Assembly: GCF_051401765.1 (NCBI RefSeq)
Contig: NW_027480464.1
Coordinates: 2,542,001 to 2,606,000 of the forward strand
Direction: 5' to 3'
Origin: Calliopsis andreniformis
Lineage: Eukaryota > Arthropoda > Insecta > Hymenoptera > Andrenidae
DNA length: 64,000 nucleotides
Positions within the stretch are counted from its first letter, which is position 1. The number at the start of each line of letters is the position of its first letter. Both the position numbers and the translations under genes were made by a program. Below the pieces are notes generated by a model. It was not told the origin of the DNA and ran no database searches. It saw only the letters and a list, made by a program, of their open reading frames with translations. Positions 23,979 through 37,895 of this stretch are shown here, in pieces.

Positions 23979-24902
23979 CAATCTTCAATCCTCAATCCTC
24001 AATCCTCAATCTTCAATCCTCAATACTCAATCTTCAATCCTCAATCCTCAATTCTCATTCCTCAGTGCTCAATACTCAATCGTCAATCCTCAATCCCCAA
24101 TCCTCAATCTTCAATCCTCAATCCTCAATCCTCAATACTCAATCCTCAATCTTCAATCCTCAATACTCAATCTTCAATCCTCAATCCTCAATCCTCAATC
24201 CTCAATCCTCAATCCTCAACCCTCAGTCCTCACTCCTCAATCCTCATTCTTCAATCCTCAATACCGAATCCTCAATCTTCAATCCTCAATCCTCAATCCT
24301 CATTTCTTAATCCTCCATCCTCAATCCTCAATCTTCAAGCCTCAATACTCAATCTTCAATCCTCAGTCCTCAATACTCAATCCGCAATCCTCAATCCTCA
24401 ATCCTCAATCTTCAATCCTCAATACTCAAACTGCAATCCTCAATCCTCAGTCCTCACTCCTCAATCCTCATTCTTCAATCCTCAATACCGAATCCTCAAT
24501 CTTCAATCCTCAATCCTCAATCCTCGATACTCAATCTGCAATCCTCAATCCTCAACCCTCAATCTTCAATCCTCGATACTCAATCTGCAATCCTCAATCT
24601 TCAATCCTCAATCCTCATTCTTCAATCCTCAATGCCCAGGCCTCAATCTTCAATCCTCAATCCTCAATCCTCAATTCTCAATCCTCAATCCTCAATCATC
24701 AATCCTCAATCCTCAGTCCTCAATCCTCAATCCTCAATGTTCAATCCTCAATGTTCAATCCGCAATACCCAATTCTAAATCTTCAATCCTCAATCCTCAA
24801 TCCTCAATCCTCAAACCTCAACCCTCAACCCTCAATCCTCAGTCCTCGAACCTCAAACCTGTATCCTCAATCCTGAATCCTCAATCTTCAGACCTCAGTC
24901 CT

Positions 24903-25042
24903 CAACAATCAGTTGTCAATTATCAATCCTCAATAGAATATCATCAATTCACAGTTTTCAATACTCAATACTCAATCTGCAATTTTCAAATCTTTATTCA
25001 CAAACATCAATTCTCATCATTCAACACTCAACACTCAGTCCC
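24903..25042 (+). repeat. Island, family C
   Basis: Consensus-like C copy. About 230 bp downstream the array has the rare CAATCGC CAGGCTT pair, which follows most C islands. Confidence 0.88.
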
Positions 25043-26145
25043 CAATCCTCAATCTTCAATACTCAATCCTCAATCCTCAATCCTCGATCCTCAATCTTCA
25101 ATCCTCAATACTCAATCTTCAATCCTCCATCCTCAGTCGTCAATCCTCAACCCTCAATCCTCAATCGCCAGGCTTCAATCCTCAATACTCAATCTTGAAT
25201 CCTAAATCCTCAATCCTCAATCCTCATTCCTCAATCCTCATTCTTCAATCCTCAACACCCAATCCTCAATCTTCAATCCTCAATCCTCAATCCTCAATCC
25301 TCAACTCTCAAACCTCAATCCTCATTCCTCAGTCCACAGTCCTCAATCCTCAACCCTCAGCCCTCATCCTCAATCCTCAATCCTCAATCTTCAATCCTCA
25401 ATCCTCAGTCCTCAGTTCTCAATCCTCAATCCTCAGTCCTCAGTCCTCAAACCCCTACCCTCAACCCTCAGCCCTCATCCTCAATCCTCAATCCTCAATC
25501 CTCAATCCTCAATACTCAATCTTCAATCCTCAATACTCAAACTTCAATAATCAATCCTCAATTCTCAATCCTCAATACTCAATACTCAATCGTCAATCCT
25601 CAATCCTCAATCCTTAATCCTCAACCATCAATCCTCAGACCTCAAACCTCCACCCCGAATCCTCAATCCTGAATCCTCAATCTTCAATCCTCAATACTCA
25701 ATCTTCAATCCTCAATCCTCAAACCTCAATCCTCAATCCTCAATCCTCAATCCTCAGTCCTCACTCCTCAATCCTCATTCTTCAATCCTCAATACCGAAT
25801 CCTCAATCATCAATCCTCAATCTTCAATCCTCATTTCTTAATCCTCAATCCTCAATCCTCAGACTTCAAACACCAATACTCAACCCTCAGTCCTCGTCCT
25901 CAATCCACAACCCTCAATCCTCAATCCTCAATCTTCAATCATTAATATTCAATCTTCAATCTTCAATCCTCAATCCTCAATCCTCAACCCTCAATCCTCA
26001 ACGTTCAATCCTCAATACCCAATCCTCAGTCTTCCATCCTCAATACTCAATACTCAATCCTCAATCCTCAATACTCCGTCCTCAATCCTCAATCTTCAAT
26101 CCTCAATACTCAATCCTCAATCCTCAATATTCAACGCACAACCCT

Positions 26146-26285
26146 CAACCATCAATCCTCAATTCTCAATACCCAAAAGAGTATCCTGAATTCTCCTGGT
26201 TCAATACTCAATCCACAATATTCAATAATCAAATCTCAGTCCTCAAACATCAATCCTCAACACGCAATCCTCAACACTCAGTCCT
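26146..26285 (+). repeat. Island, family F (CAAAAGA subtype)
   Basis: Differs from the other three copies by GTATCCT in unit 6. Confidence 0.87.
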
Positions 26286-26549
26286 CTCTCTTCAATCCTC
26301 CATCCTCATTCCTCAATCCTCAAGCGTCAATCCTCAATTCTCAATCCTCAACCGTCAGTCCTCGTCCTCAAACCTCAACCCTAATGCTCAAACCTCAATA
26401 CCCAATCCTCAATCTTCAATCCTCAAACCTCAATCCTCAATCCTCAATCCTCAATCCTCAATCCACAATCTTCAATCCTCAATCCTCAGTCCACAAACCT
26501 CAATTCTGAATCCTCAATCCTGAGTCCTCAATCTTCAGCCCTCAGTCCT

Positions 26550-26689
26550 CAGCAATCAGTAGTCAATCCTCAATCCTCAGTAGAATATCCTCAATTCACA
26601 GCTTTCAGCACTCAATACTCAATCTGCAATCTTCAAATCTCTATCCACAAACATCAATTCTCATCACTCAACCCTCAACACTCAGTCCC
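26550..26689 (+). repeat. Island, family E
   Basis: Less changed than the other E copies in units 11 and 13 (CAATCTG, CAAATCT). It has CAGCACT in unit 9. Confidence 0.86.
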
Positions 26690-27074
26690 CAGTCCACAAT
26701 ATTCAATCCTGAATCCTCAATCCTCAATCCACAATCCTCAACGTTCAATCCTCAATACTCAATCTTCAATGCTCATTCCTCAATCCTCAATCCTCAATTC
26801 TCAATCCTCAATCGTCAATCGTCAATCCTCAATACTCAACCTTCAATACACAATCCTCAATCCTCGGTCCTCAATCCTCAATCGTCAATCTCCAATCCTG
26901 AATACTCAATCTTCAATCCTCAATCCTCAATCCTCAATCCTCAATCCTCAATATTCAACGCACAACCCTCAGCCATCAATCCTCAATCCTCAATCCTCAA
27001 TCCTCAACCCTCAGTCCTCAAACGTCAATCCTGAATCCTCAATCCTGAATCCTCAATCTTCACCCATAAGTCCT

Positions 27075-27214
27075 CAACAATCAATTGTCAATCCTCAATC
27101 CTCAATAGAATATCCTCAATTCACAGTTTTCAATACTCAATCCCCATTCTTCAATCTTCAAATCTCAATCCACAAACATCAATCCTCATCACGCAACCCT
27201 CAACACTCAGTCCT
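27075..27214 (+). repeat. Island, family D
   Basis: CAACAAT (1) with CAATTGT (2), and CAATCCT instead of CAATTCT in unit 16. Confidence 0.86.
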
Positions 27215-27606
27215 CAATCTTCAATCCACAATCCTCAATCCTGAATCTTCAATCCTCAATACTCAATCTTCAATCCTCAATCCTCAATTCTCAATCCTCG
27301 ATCCTCAATCTTCAATCATCAATATTCAATCTTCAATCCTCAATCCTCAATCCTCAATACTCAATCCACAATCCTCAATTCTCAATCGTCAATGCTCAAT
27401 CCTCAATCCTCAATCTTCAATCCTCAATACTCAATCTTCAATCCTCAATCCTCAATCCTCGGTCTTCAATCCTCAATCGCCAATCTCCAATCCTGAATAC
27501 TCAATCTTCAATCCTCAATCCTCAATCCTCAATCCTCAATCCTCAGTCCTCAAACCTCAATCCTGAATCCCCAAACCTGAATCCTCAGTCTTCAGACCTC
27601 AGTCCT

Positions 27607-27746
27607 GAACAATCAGTTGTCAATCCTCAATCCTCAATAGAATATCCTCAATTCACAGGTTTCAATACTCAATACTCAACCTGAAATATTCAAATCTCTA
27701 TCCACAATCATCAATTCTCATCACTCAACCCTCAACACTCAGTCCC
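27607..27746 (+). repeat. Island, family A
   Basis: GAACAAT (1) and AAATATT (12), the latter shared with 17863. Confidence 0.87.
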
Positions 27747-29205
27747 CAAACCTCAATCTTCAATCTTCAATCCTCAATCCTCAATCCTCAATTTTCAATC
27801 CTCAATACTCAATCTTCAATCCTCAATACTAAATGCTCAATCCTCAATCCTCAGTCCTCAATCCACAATCCTCAATCCTCAAACCTCAATCCTCAATCGT
27901 CAGCCCTCGTCCTCAATCATCAACACTCAATCCTCAATCCTCAATCTTCAATCATCAATACTCAATCTTCAATCCTCAATCCTCAATCTACAATCCTCAA
28001 TCCTCAATTCTCAGTCCTCAATACTCAATCCTCAATAGTCAATCCTCAATACCCAATCCTCAATCTTCAATCCTCAATCCTCAATCCTCAATCCTCAATC
28101 CTCAGTCTTCATTCCTCAATACTCAATCTACAATCCTCAATCCTCAATCCTCGATCCTCAATGCTCAATCCTCAATCCTCAATCCTCAACGCTCAATCTT
28201 CAATCCTCGATACTCAATCTGCAATCCTCAATCTTCAATCCTCAATCCTCAATCCTCATTCTTCAATCCTCAATGCCCAGGCCTCAATCTTCAATCCTCA
28301 ATCCTCAATCCTCAATTCTCAATCCTCAATCATCAATCATCAATCCTCAATCCTCAGTCCTCAATCCTCAATCCTCAATCCTCAATCCTCAATGTTCAAT
28401 CCGCAATACCCAATTCTCAATCTTCAATCCTCAATCCTCAATCTGCAATCCTCAGTCCTCAGTTCTCTATCCTCAATCCTCAGTCCTCAGTCCTCAAAAC
28501 CCTACCCTCAACCCTCAGCCCTCGTCCTCAATCCTCAATCCTCAATCCTCAATCCTCAATACTCAATCTTCAATCCTCAATACTCAATCTTCAATAATCA
28601 ATCCTCAATTCTCAATCCTCAATACTCAATACTCAATCGTCAATCCTCAATCCCCAATCCTCGATCTTCAATCCTCAAACCTCAATCCTCAATCCTCAAT
28701 CCTCAATCTTCAATCCTCAATACTCAATCTGCAATCCTCAATCCTCAGTCCGCAATCCTCAATCCTCGATACTCAATCCTCAATCTTCAATCCTCAATAC
28801 TCAGTCTTCAATCCTCGATCCTCAATACCCAATCCTCAATCCTCGTTCTTCATTTCTCAATACCCAATCCTCAATCTTCAATCCTCAATCCCCAATCCTC
28901 GATCTTCAATCCTCAATCCTCAATCCTCAGACCTCAAACAGCAATACTCAACCCTCAGACCTCGTCCTCAATCCACAACCATCAATACTGAATCCACAAT
29001 CTTCAATCATCAATATTCAACCTTCAGTCCTCAATCCTCAATCCTCAATCCTTAAACCTCAATCCTCAACCGTCAGTCCTCGTCCTCAAACCTCAACTCT
29101 CAATCCTCAATCCTCAATCTTCAATCATCAATACTCAATCTTCAATCCTCAATCCTCAATCCTCAATCCTCAATCCTCAATCCTCAATATTCAACGCACA
29201 ACCCT

Positions 29206-29345
29206 CAACCATCAATCCTCAATTCTCAATACCCAAAAGAATATCCTGAATTCTCCTGGTTCAATACACAATCCACAATATTCAATAATCAAATCTCAGT
29301 CCTCAAACATCAATCCTCAACACGCAATCCTCAACACTCAGTCCT
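29206..29345 (+). repeat. Island, family F (CAAAAGA subtype)
   Basis: Twin of 22882 at a shift of 6324 bp. It has CAATACA where the twin has CAATACT, near 29268. Confidence 0.87.
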
Positions 29346-29610
29346 CTCTCTTCAATCCTCCATCCTCAATCCTCAATCCTCAAGCGTCAATCCTCAATTC
29401 TCAATCCTCAACCGTCAGTCCTCGTCCTCAAACCTCGACCCCCAATGATCAAACCTCAATACCCAATCCTCAATCTTCAATCCTCAAACCTCAATCCTCA
29501 ATCCTCTATCCTCAATCCTCAATCCACAATCTTCAATCCTCAATCCTCAGTCCACAAACCTCAATTCTGAATCCTCAATCCTGAGTCCTCAATCTTCAGC
29601 CCTCAGTCCT

Positions 29611-29750
29611 CAGCAATCAGTAGTCAATCCTCAATCCTCAGTAGAATATCCTCAATTCACAGCTTTCAACACTCAATACTCGATCTGCAATCTTCAAACC
29701 ACTATCCACAAACATCAATTCTCATCACTCAACCCGCAACACTCAGTCCT
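29611..29750 (+). repeat. Island, family E
   Basis: Twin of 23287, sharing CGATCTG, CAAACCA and CAACCCG. Confidence 0.86.
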
Positions 29751-30162
29751 CAATGTTCAATCCTCAATCCTCAATTCTCTATCTTCAATCCTCATTACTG
29801 AACCTTCAATCCTTAATCCTCAATCCTCAATCTTCAATCCTCAATCCTCAATCCTCAATTCTCAATCCTCAATCCTCAGTCCTCAGTCCTCAAACCTCAA
29901 TCCTCAACCCTCAGCCCTCATCCTGAATCCTCAATCCTCAATCCTCAATCCTCAATCTTCAATCCTCAATACTCAACCTTCAATCCGCAATCCTCAGTCC
30001 TCAATCTTCAATCCTCAATGCTCAATGATCAATCCTCAATCCTCAGTCCTCAGTCCTCAGTCCTCAATCCTCAATCCTTAATCCTCAACCATCAATCCTC
30101 AGACCTCAAACCTCCACCCCGAATCCTCAATCCTGAATCATCAATCTTCAGCCATAAGTCCT

Positions 30163-30302
30163 CAGCAATCAATTGTCAATCCTCAATCCTCAATAGAATA
30201 TCCTCAATTCACAGTTTTCAATACTCAATCCCCATTCTTCAATCTTCAAATCTCAATCCACAAACATCAATTCTCATCACGCAACCCTCAACACTCAGTC
30301 CT
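30163..30302 (+). repeat. Island, family D
   Basis: Twin of 23839. The duplicated segment ends at the island's right edge, and only 308 bp separate it from the next A island. Confidence 0.87.
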
Positions 30303-30470
30303 CAATGTTCAATCCGCAATACCCAATCCTCAATCTTCAATCCTCAACCCTCAATCCTGAATCCTCAATCCTCAATCCTCAATCCTCAATCCTCAATCCT
30401 CAATCCTCAGTCCTCAAACCTCAATCCTGAATCCTCAAACCTGAATCCTCAGTCTTCAGACCTCAGTCCT

Positions 30471-30610
30471 CAACAATCAGTTGTCAATCCTCAATCCTCA
30501 ATAGAATATCCTCAATTCACAGGTTTCAATACTCAATACTCAACCTGAAATCTTCAAATCTCTATCCACAGTCATCAATTCTCATCACTCAACCCTCAAC
30601 ACTCAGTCCC
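30471..30610 (+). repeat. Island, family A
   Basis: Has CAGTCAT in unit 15 in place of CAATCAT. Confidence 0.87.
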
Positions 30611-31511
30611 CAATCCTCAATCTTCAATCCTCAATCCTCAATCCTCAATCCTCAATTTTCAATCCTCAATACTCAGTCATCAATCCTCAATACTAAATCC
30701 TCGATCCTCAATCCTCAGTCCTCAATCCACAATCCTCAATCCTCAAACCTCAATCCTCAATCGTCAGCCCTCGTCCTCAATCCTCAACACTCAATCCTCA
30801 ATCCTCATTCTTCAATCATCAATACTCAATCTTCAATCCTCAATCCTCAATCTTCAATCCTCAATCCTCAATTCTCAGTCCTCAATACTCAATCCTCAAT
30901 CGTCAATCCTCAATCCCCTATCCTCAATCTTCAATCGTCAATCTTCAATCCTCAATCCTCAATCCTCAATCCTCAATCCTCAATCTTCAAGCCTCAATAC
31001 TCAATCTTCAATCCTCAGTCCTCAATACTCAATCCGCAATCCTCAATCCTCAATCCTCAATCTTCAATCCTCAATACTCAAACTGCAATCCTCAATCCTC
31101 AGTCCTCACTCCTCAATCCTCATTCTTCAATCCTCAATACCGAATCCTCAATCTTCAATCCTCAATCCTCAATCTTCAATTCTCAATCCTCAATCCTCAA
31201 TCCTCAGACTTCAAACTCAAATACTCAACCCTCAGTCCTCGTCCTCAATCCACAACCCTCAATCCTCAATCCTCAATCTTCAATCATTAATGTTCAATCT
31301 TCAATCTTCAATCCTCAATCCTCAATCCTCAACCCTCAATCCTCAACGTTCAATCCTCAATACCCAATCCTCAGTCTTCCACCCTCAATCCTCAATACTC
31401 AATCCTCAATCCTCAATACTCAGTCCTCAATCCTCAATCTTCAATCCTCAGTCCTCAAACCTCAATCCTGAATCCTGAATCCTGAATCCTCAATCTTCAG
31501 CCCTCAGTCCT

Positions 31512-31651
31512 CTACAATCAGTTGTCAATCCTCAATTCTCAATAGAATATCCTCAATTCACAGGTTTCAATACTCAATACTCAACCTGAAATCATCAAAT
31601 CTCTATCCACAATCATCAATTCTCATCACTCAACCCTCAACACTCAGTCCC
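31512..31651 (+). repeat. Island, chimeric B/A
   Basis: Left end is B-type (CTACAAT in unit 1, CAGCCCT CAGTCCT before it). Units 6-11 are A-type (ATATCCT, CAGGTTT, CAACCTG). Private variants are CAATTCT (4) and AAATCAT (12). Confidence 0.86.
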
Positions 31652-32448
31652 CAAACCTCAATCTTCAATCTTCAATCCTCAATCCTCAACACTCAATTTT
31701 CAATCCTAAATACTCAATCTTCAATCCTCAATACTAAATCATCAATCCTCAATCCTCAGTCCTCAATCCACAATCCTCAATCCTCAAACCTCAATCCTCA
31801 ATCGTCAGCCCTCGTCCTCAATCATCAACACTCAATCCTCAATCCTCAACCTTCAATCATCAATACTCAATCTTCAATCCTCAATCCTCAATCTTCAATC
31901 CTCAATCCTCAATTCTCAGTCCTCAATACTCAATCCTCAATCGTCAATCCTCAATACCCAATCCTCAATCTTCAATCCTTAATCCTCAATCCTCAATCCT
32001 CAATCCTCAATCTTCATTCCTCAATACTCAATCTACTATCCTCAATCCTCAATCCTCAATCCTCAATGCTCAATCCTCAATCCTCAATCCTCAACCCTCA
32101 ATCTTCAATCCTCGATACTCAATCTGCAATCCTCAATCTTCAATCCTCAATCCTCAATCCTCATTCTTCAATCCTCAATGCCCAGGCCTCAATCTTCAAT
32201 CCTCAACCCTCAATCCTCAATTCTCAATCCTCAATCCTCAATCATCAATCCTCAATCCTCAGTCCTCAATCCTCAATCCTCAATACTCAATCCTCAATGT
32301 TCAATCCGCAATACCCAATTCTCAATCTTCAATCCTCAATCCTCAATCCTCAATCCTCAAACCTCAATCCTCAACCCTCAATCCTCAGTCCTCGAACCTC
32401 AAACCTGTATCCTCAATCCTGAATCCTCAATCTTCAGACCTCAGTCCT

Positions 32449-32588
32449 CAACAATCAGTTGTCAATTATCAATCCTCAATAGAATATCATCAATTCACAG
32501 TTTTCAATACTCAATACTCAATCTGCAATTTTCAAATCTTTATTCACAAACATCAATTCTCATCATTCAACACTCAACACTCAGTCCC
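32449..32588 (+). repeat. Island, family C
   Basis: Matches 24903 at a shift of 7546 bp and 48713 at 16264 bp, showing that the C neighbourhood is shared by three distant regions. Confidence 0.88.
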
Positions 32589-33529
32589 CAATCCTCAATC
32601 TTCAATACTCAATCCTCAATCCTCAATCCTCGATCCTCAATCTTCAATCCTCAATACTCAATCTTCAATCCTCCATCCTCAATCGTCAATCCTCAACCCT
32701 CAATACTCAATCGCCAGGCTTCAATCCTCAATACTCAATCTTGAATCCTAAATCCTCAATCCTCAATCCTCATTCCTCAATCCTCATTCTTCAATCCTCA
32801 ACACCCAATCCTCAATCTTCAATCCTCAATCCTCAATCCTCAATCCTCAACTCTCAATCCTCAATCCTCATTCCTCAGTCCACAGTCCTCAATCCTCAAC
32901 CCTCAGCCCTCATCCTCAATCCTCAATCCTCAATCTTCAATCCTCAATCCTCAGTCCTCAGTTCTCAATCCTCAATCCTCAGTCCTCAGTCCTCAAACCC
33001 CTACCCTCAACCCTCAGCCCTCATCCTCAATCCTCAATCCTCAATCCTCAGTCCTCACTCCTCAATCCTCATTCTTCAATCCTCAATACCGAATCCTCAA
33101 TCATCAATCCTCAATCTTCAATCCTCATTTCTTAATCCTCAATCCTCAATCCTCAGACTTCAAACACCAATACTCAACCCTCAGTCCTCGTCCTCAATCC
33201 ACAACCCTCAATCCTCAATCCTCAATCTTCAATCATTAATATTCAATCTTCAATCTTCAATCCTCAATCCTCAATCCTCAACCCTCAATCCTCAACGTTC
33301 AATCCTCAATACCCAATCCTCAGTCTTCCATCCTCAATACTCAATACTCAATCCTCAATCCTCAATACTCAGTCCTCAATCCTCAATCTTCAATCCTCAA
33401 TACTCAATCTTCAATCCTCAATCCTCAATCCTTAATCCACAATCTTCAATCCTCAATACTGGATCTTCAATCCTCAATCCTCAATCCTCAATCCTCAATC
33501 CTCATTCTTCAACCCTCAGCACCCAATCC

Positions 33530-35030
33530 ACAATCTTCAATCCTCAATGTTCAATCCGCAATACCCAATCCTCAATCTTCAATCCTCAACCCTCAATCCT
33601 CAATCCTCAATCCTCAATCCTCAATCTTCAATCGTCAATACTCAATCTTCAATCCTCAATCCTCAATCCTCAATCCTCACTCCACATTCCTCAATCCTCA
33701 ACACCCAATCCTCAATCTTCAATCCTCAATCCTCAGTCCTCAATTCTCAATCCTCAATACTCAATACTCAATCCTCAATCCTCAGACCTCAAACATCAAT
33801 ACTCAACCCTCAGTCCTCGTCCTCAATCCACAACCCTCAATCCTCAACACCCAATCCTCAATCTTCAATCCTCAATCCTCAGTCCTCAATTCTCGATCCT
33901 CAATACTCAATCCACAGTCCTCAATGTTCAATCCTCAATACCCAAACCTCAATCTTCAGTCCTCAATCCTCAATCCTCAATCATCAATCCTCAATCCTCA
34001 ATCCTCAGTCCTCAAACCCCAATCCTGAATCCTCAAACCTGAATCCTCTGTCTTCAGACCTCAGTCCTCAACAACCAGTTGTCAGTCCTCAATCCTCAAT
34101 AGAATATCCTCAATTCACAGGTTTCAATACTCAATACTCAACCTGAAATCTTCAAATCTCTATCCACAATCATCAATTCTCATCACACAACCCTCAACAC
34201 TCAGTCCCCAATCCTCAATCTTCAATCCTCTATCCTCAATCCTCAACCCTCAATCGCCAATCTCCAATCCTGAATACTCAATCTTCAATCCTCAATCCTC
34301 AATCCCCAATCCTCAATCCTCAATCCTCATTCTTCAATCCTCAATACCCAATCCTCAATCTTCAATCCTCAATCCTCAATCCTCAATTCTCGACCCTCAA
34401 TTCTCAGTCCTCGGACCTCAAACCTCAATCCTCAAACCTCAGCCCTCATCCTCAATCCTCAATCCCCAACCCTCAATCTTCAATCCTCAGTCCTGAATCC
34501 TCAATCCTCAATCCTCAATCTTCAATCCTCAATACTCAATCTTCAATCCTCAATCCTCAATCCTCAATCCTCAATCCTCAATCCTCAATCCTCAATCTTC
34601 AATCCTCAATACTGAAACTGCAATCCTCAATCCTCAGTCCTCACTCCTCAATTCTCATTCTTCAATCCTCAATACCGGATCCTCAATCTTCAATCCTCAA
34701 TCCGCAATCCTCAATTCTCAATCCACAACCCTCAATCCTCAGACTTCAAACTCCAATACTCAACCCTGAGTCCTCGTCCTCAATCCGCAACCCTCAATCC
34801 TCAATCCTCAATCTTCAATCATCAATATTCAATCTTCAATCCTCAATCCTCAATCCTCAATACTCAATCCACAATCCTCAATTCTCAATCGTCAATGCTC
34901 AATACTCAATCGTCAATCCTCAATCCCCAATCCTCAATCTTCAATCCTCAATCCTCAATCCTCAATCCTCCATCCTCAATACTCAGTCCTCAATCCTCAA
35001 TCTTCAATCCTCAATACTCAATCTTCAATC
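33530..35030 (+). repeat. Duplicated segment, partner 42971-44471 (shift 9441)
   Basis: Carries the A island with CAACAAC as its first heptamer (34069), also seen at 43510. After about 35030 homology continues toward 36880 with small steps in shift (9469 at the next island, 9392 at the one after), as expected from gains and losses of whole heptamers. Confidence 0.8.
34069..34208 (+). repeat. Island, family A, CAACAAC subtype
   Basis: CAACAAC (1), CAGTCCT (3), CATCACA (17). Shared with 43510, 49984 and 60312. Confidence 0.87.
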
Positions 35031-35577
35031 CTCAATCTTCAATCCTCAATACTGAACCTTCAATCCTCAATCCTCAATCCTCAATCCTCAATCCTCAATC
35101 CTCATTCTTCTATCCTCAACACCCAATCCTCAACCTTCAATCCTCAGTCTTCAATCTTCAATCCTCAATAGTCAACCTTCAATCCTCAATCCTCAATAAT
35201 CAATCCTCAATCCACATTCTTCAATCCTCAACACCCAATCCTCAATCTTCAATCCTCAATCCTCAGTCCTCAATTCTCAATCCTCAATCCTCAATCCTCA
35301 GACCTCAAACATCAATACTCAACCCTCAGTCCTCGTCTTCAATCCACAACCCTCAATCCTCGATCCTCAATCTTCAATCATCAATATTCAATCTTCAATC
35401 CTCAATCCTCAATCCTCAATACTCAATCCACAATCCTCAATTCTCAATCGTCAATGCTCAATACTCAATCCTCAATCCTCAATACTCAGTCCTCAATCCT
35501 CAGTCTTCAATCCTCTGTCCTCAAACCTCAATCCCGAATCCTCAATCCTGAATCCTCAATCTTCAGCCCTCGGTCCT

Positions 35578-35717
35578 CTACAATCAGTTGTCAATCCTCA
35601 ATCCTCAATAGAATATCATCAATTCACAGTTTTCATTACTCAATACTCAATCTGCAATCTTCAAATCTCTATCCACAAACATCAATTCTCATCACTCAAC
35701 CCTCAACACTCAGTCCC
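35578..35717 (+). repeat. Island, family B, CTATCCA subtype
   Basis: Unit 14 is CTATCCA rather than CTGTCCA, and CGGTCCT precedes the island. All B islands right of 35 kb are of this kind. Confidence 0.87.
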
Positions 35718-36465
35718 CAGTCCTCAATATTCAATCCTGAATCCTCAATCCTCAATCCACAATCCTCAACGTTCAATCCTCAATACTCAATCTTCAATGC
35801 TCATTCCTCAATCCTCAATCCACAATCCTCAATCCTTAATCCACAATCTTCAATCCTCAATTCTGAATCTTCAATCCTCAATCCTCAATCCTCAATCCTC
35901 AATCCTCATTCTTCTACCCTCAACACCCAATCCTCAATCTTCAATCCTCAATGTTCAATCTGCAATACCCAATCCTCAATCTTCAATCCTCAACCCTCAA
36001 TCCTCAATCCTCAATCCTCAATCCTCAATCTTCAATCCTCAATACTCAATCTTCAATCCTCAATCCTCAATCCTCAATCCTCACTCCACATTCTTCAATC
36101 CTCAACACCCTATCCTCAATCTTCAATCCTCAATCCTCAGTCCTCAATTCTCAATCCTCAATCCTCAATCCTCAATCCTCAGACCTCAAACATCAATACT
36201 CAGCCCTCAGTCCTCGTCCTCAATCCACAACCCTCAATCCTCAACACCCAATCCTCAATCTTCAATCCTCAATCCTCAGTCCTCAATTCTCGATCCTCAA
36301 TACTCAATCCACAGTCCTCAATGTTCAATCCTCAATACCCAAACCTCAATCTTCAATCCTCAATCCTCAATCCTCAATCCTCAATCCTCAATCCTCAATC
36401 CTCAGTCCTCAAACCTGAATCCTGAATCCTCAAACCTGAATCCTCAGTCTTCAGACCTCAGTCCT

Positions 36466-36605
36466 CAACAATCAGTTGTCAGTCCTCAATCCTCAATAGA
36501 ATATCCTCAATTCACAGGTTTCAATACTCAATACTCAACCTGAAATCTTCAAATCTCTATCCACAATCATCAATTCTCATCACTCAACCCACAACACTCA
36601 GTCCC
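36466..36605 (+). repeat. Island, family A
   Basis: CAGTCCT (3) and CAACCCA (18), a combination shared with 45858 and 51738. Confidence 0.87.
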
Positions 36606-37895
36606 CAATCCTCAATCTTCAATCCTCTATCCTCAATCCTCAACCCTCAATCGCCAATCTCCAATCCTGAATACTCAATCTTCAATCCTCAATCCTCAAT
36701 CCCCAATCCTCAATCCTCAATCCTCATTCTTCAATCCTCAATACCCAATCCTCAATCTTCAATCCTCAATCCTCAATCCTCAATTCTCGACCCTCAATTC
36801 TCAGTCCTCGGACCTCAAACCTCAATCCTCAAACCTCAGCCGTCATCCTCAATCCTAAATCCTCAATCCTCAATCCTCAATCTTCAACCCTCAATACTCA
36901 ATCTTCAATCTTCAATCCTCAGTCCACAATCTGCAATCCTCAATGCACAATCCTCAATCCTCAATCCTCAGTCCTCAATCCTCAATCCTCAATCCTCAAA
37001 CCTCAATCCTCAACCGTCAGTCCTCGTCCTCAAACCTCAACCCCCAATCCTCAATCCTCAATCTTCAATCATCAATACTCTATCTTCAATCCTCAATCCG
37101 CAATCCTCAATCCTCAATCCTCAATCCTTAATCCTCAATCTTCAATCCTCAATAATTAATCTCCAATCCTAGATCCTCAATCCCCAATCTTCAATCCTCA
37201 ATCCTGTATCACCAATCCTCAATCCCGAGTCCTCAATCTTCAATCCACAATGCTCAATCCTCAATCCTCAATCCTCAGTCCTCAATCCTCAATCCTCAAT
37301 CCTCAAACCTCAATCCTCACCGTCAGTCCTCGTCCTCAATCCTCAACCCTCAATCCTCAATCCTCAATCTTCAATCCTCAATACTCAATATTCAATCCTC
37401 AACCCTCAATCCTCAATCCTCAATCCTCAATCTTCAATCCTCAATCCTCAATCCTCAAGCCTCAATCCACATTCTTCAATCCTCAATACCCGATCCTCAA
37501 TCTACAATACTCAATCCTCAATCCTCAATTCTCAATCCTCAATCCTCAGTCCTCAGTCCTCAAACCTCAAACCTCAATCCTCAACCCTCAGCCCTCATCC
37601 TCAATCCTCAATCCTCAATCCTCAATCCTCAATCTTCAATCCTCAATACTCAATATTCAATAATCAATCCTCAATCCTCAATCCTCAATCCTCAATCCTC
37701 AATCCTCAATCCTCAATCTTCAATCCTCAATACTCAAACTACAATCCTCAATCCTCAGTCCTCACTCCTCAATCCTCATTCTTCAATCCTCAATACCGAA
37801 TCCTCAATCTTCAATCCTCAATCCTCAATCCTCAATCCTCAATCCTCAGACATCAAACACCAATACTCAACCCTGAGTCCTCGTCCTCAATCCGC

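Larger units (their letters stand above)
24645..26495 (+). repeat. Duplicated segment, partner 57303-59153 (shift 32658)
   Basis: The C island at 24903 and the F island at 26146 are matched at 57561 and 58804 with identical spacing. Differences include CAAACCT here near 25312 against CAATCCT there. The match ends at 26496, where CAAACCT here meets CAATCCT there. Confidence 0.83.
27798..30296 (+). repeat. Duplicated segment, partner 21236-23972
   Basis: The copy that is shorter by 238 bp. It ends at about 30297, where CAATGTT replaces CAATCTT and the order changes to one seen near other A islands. Confidence 0.88.
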
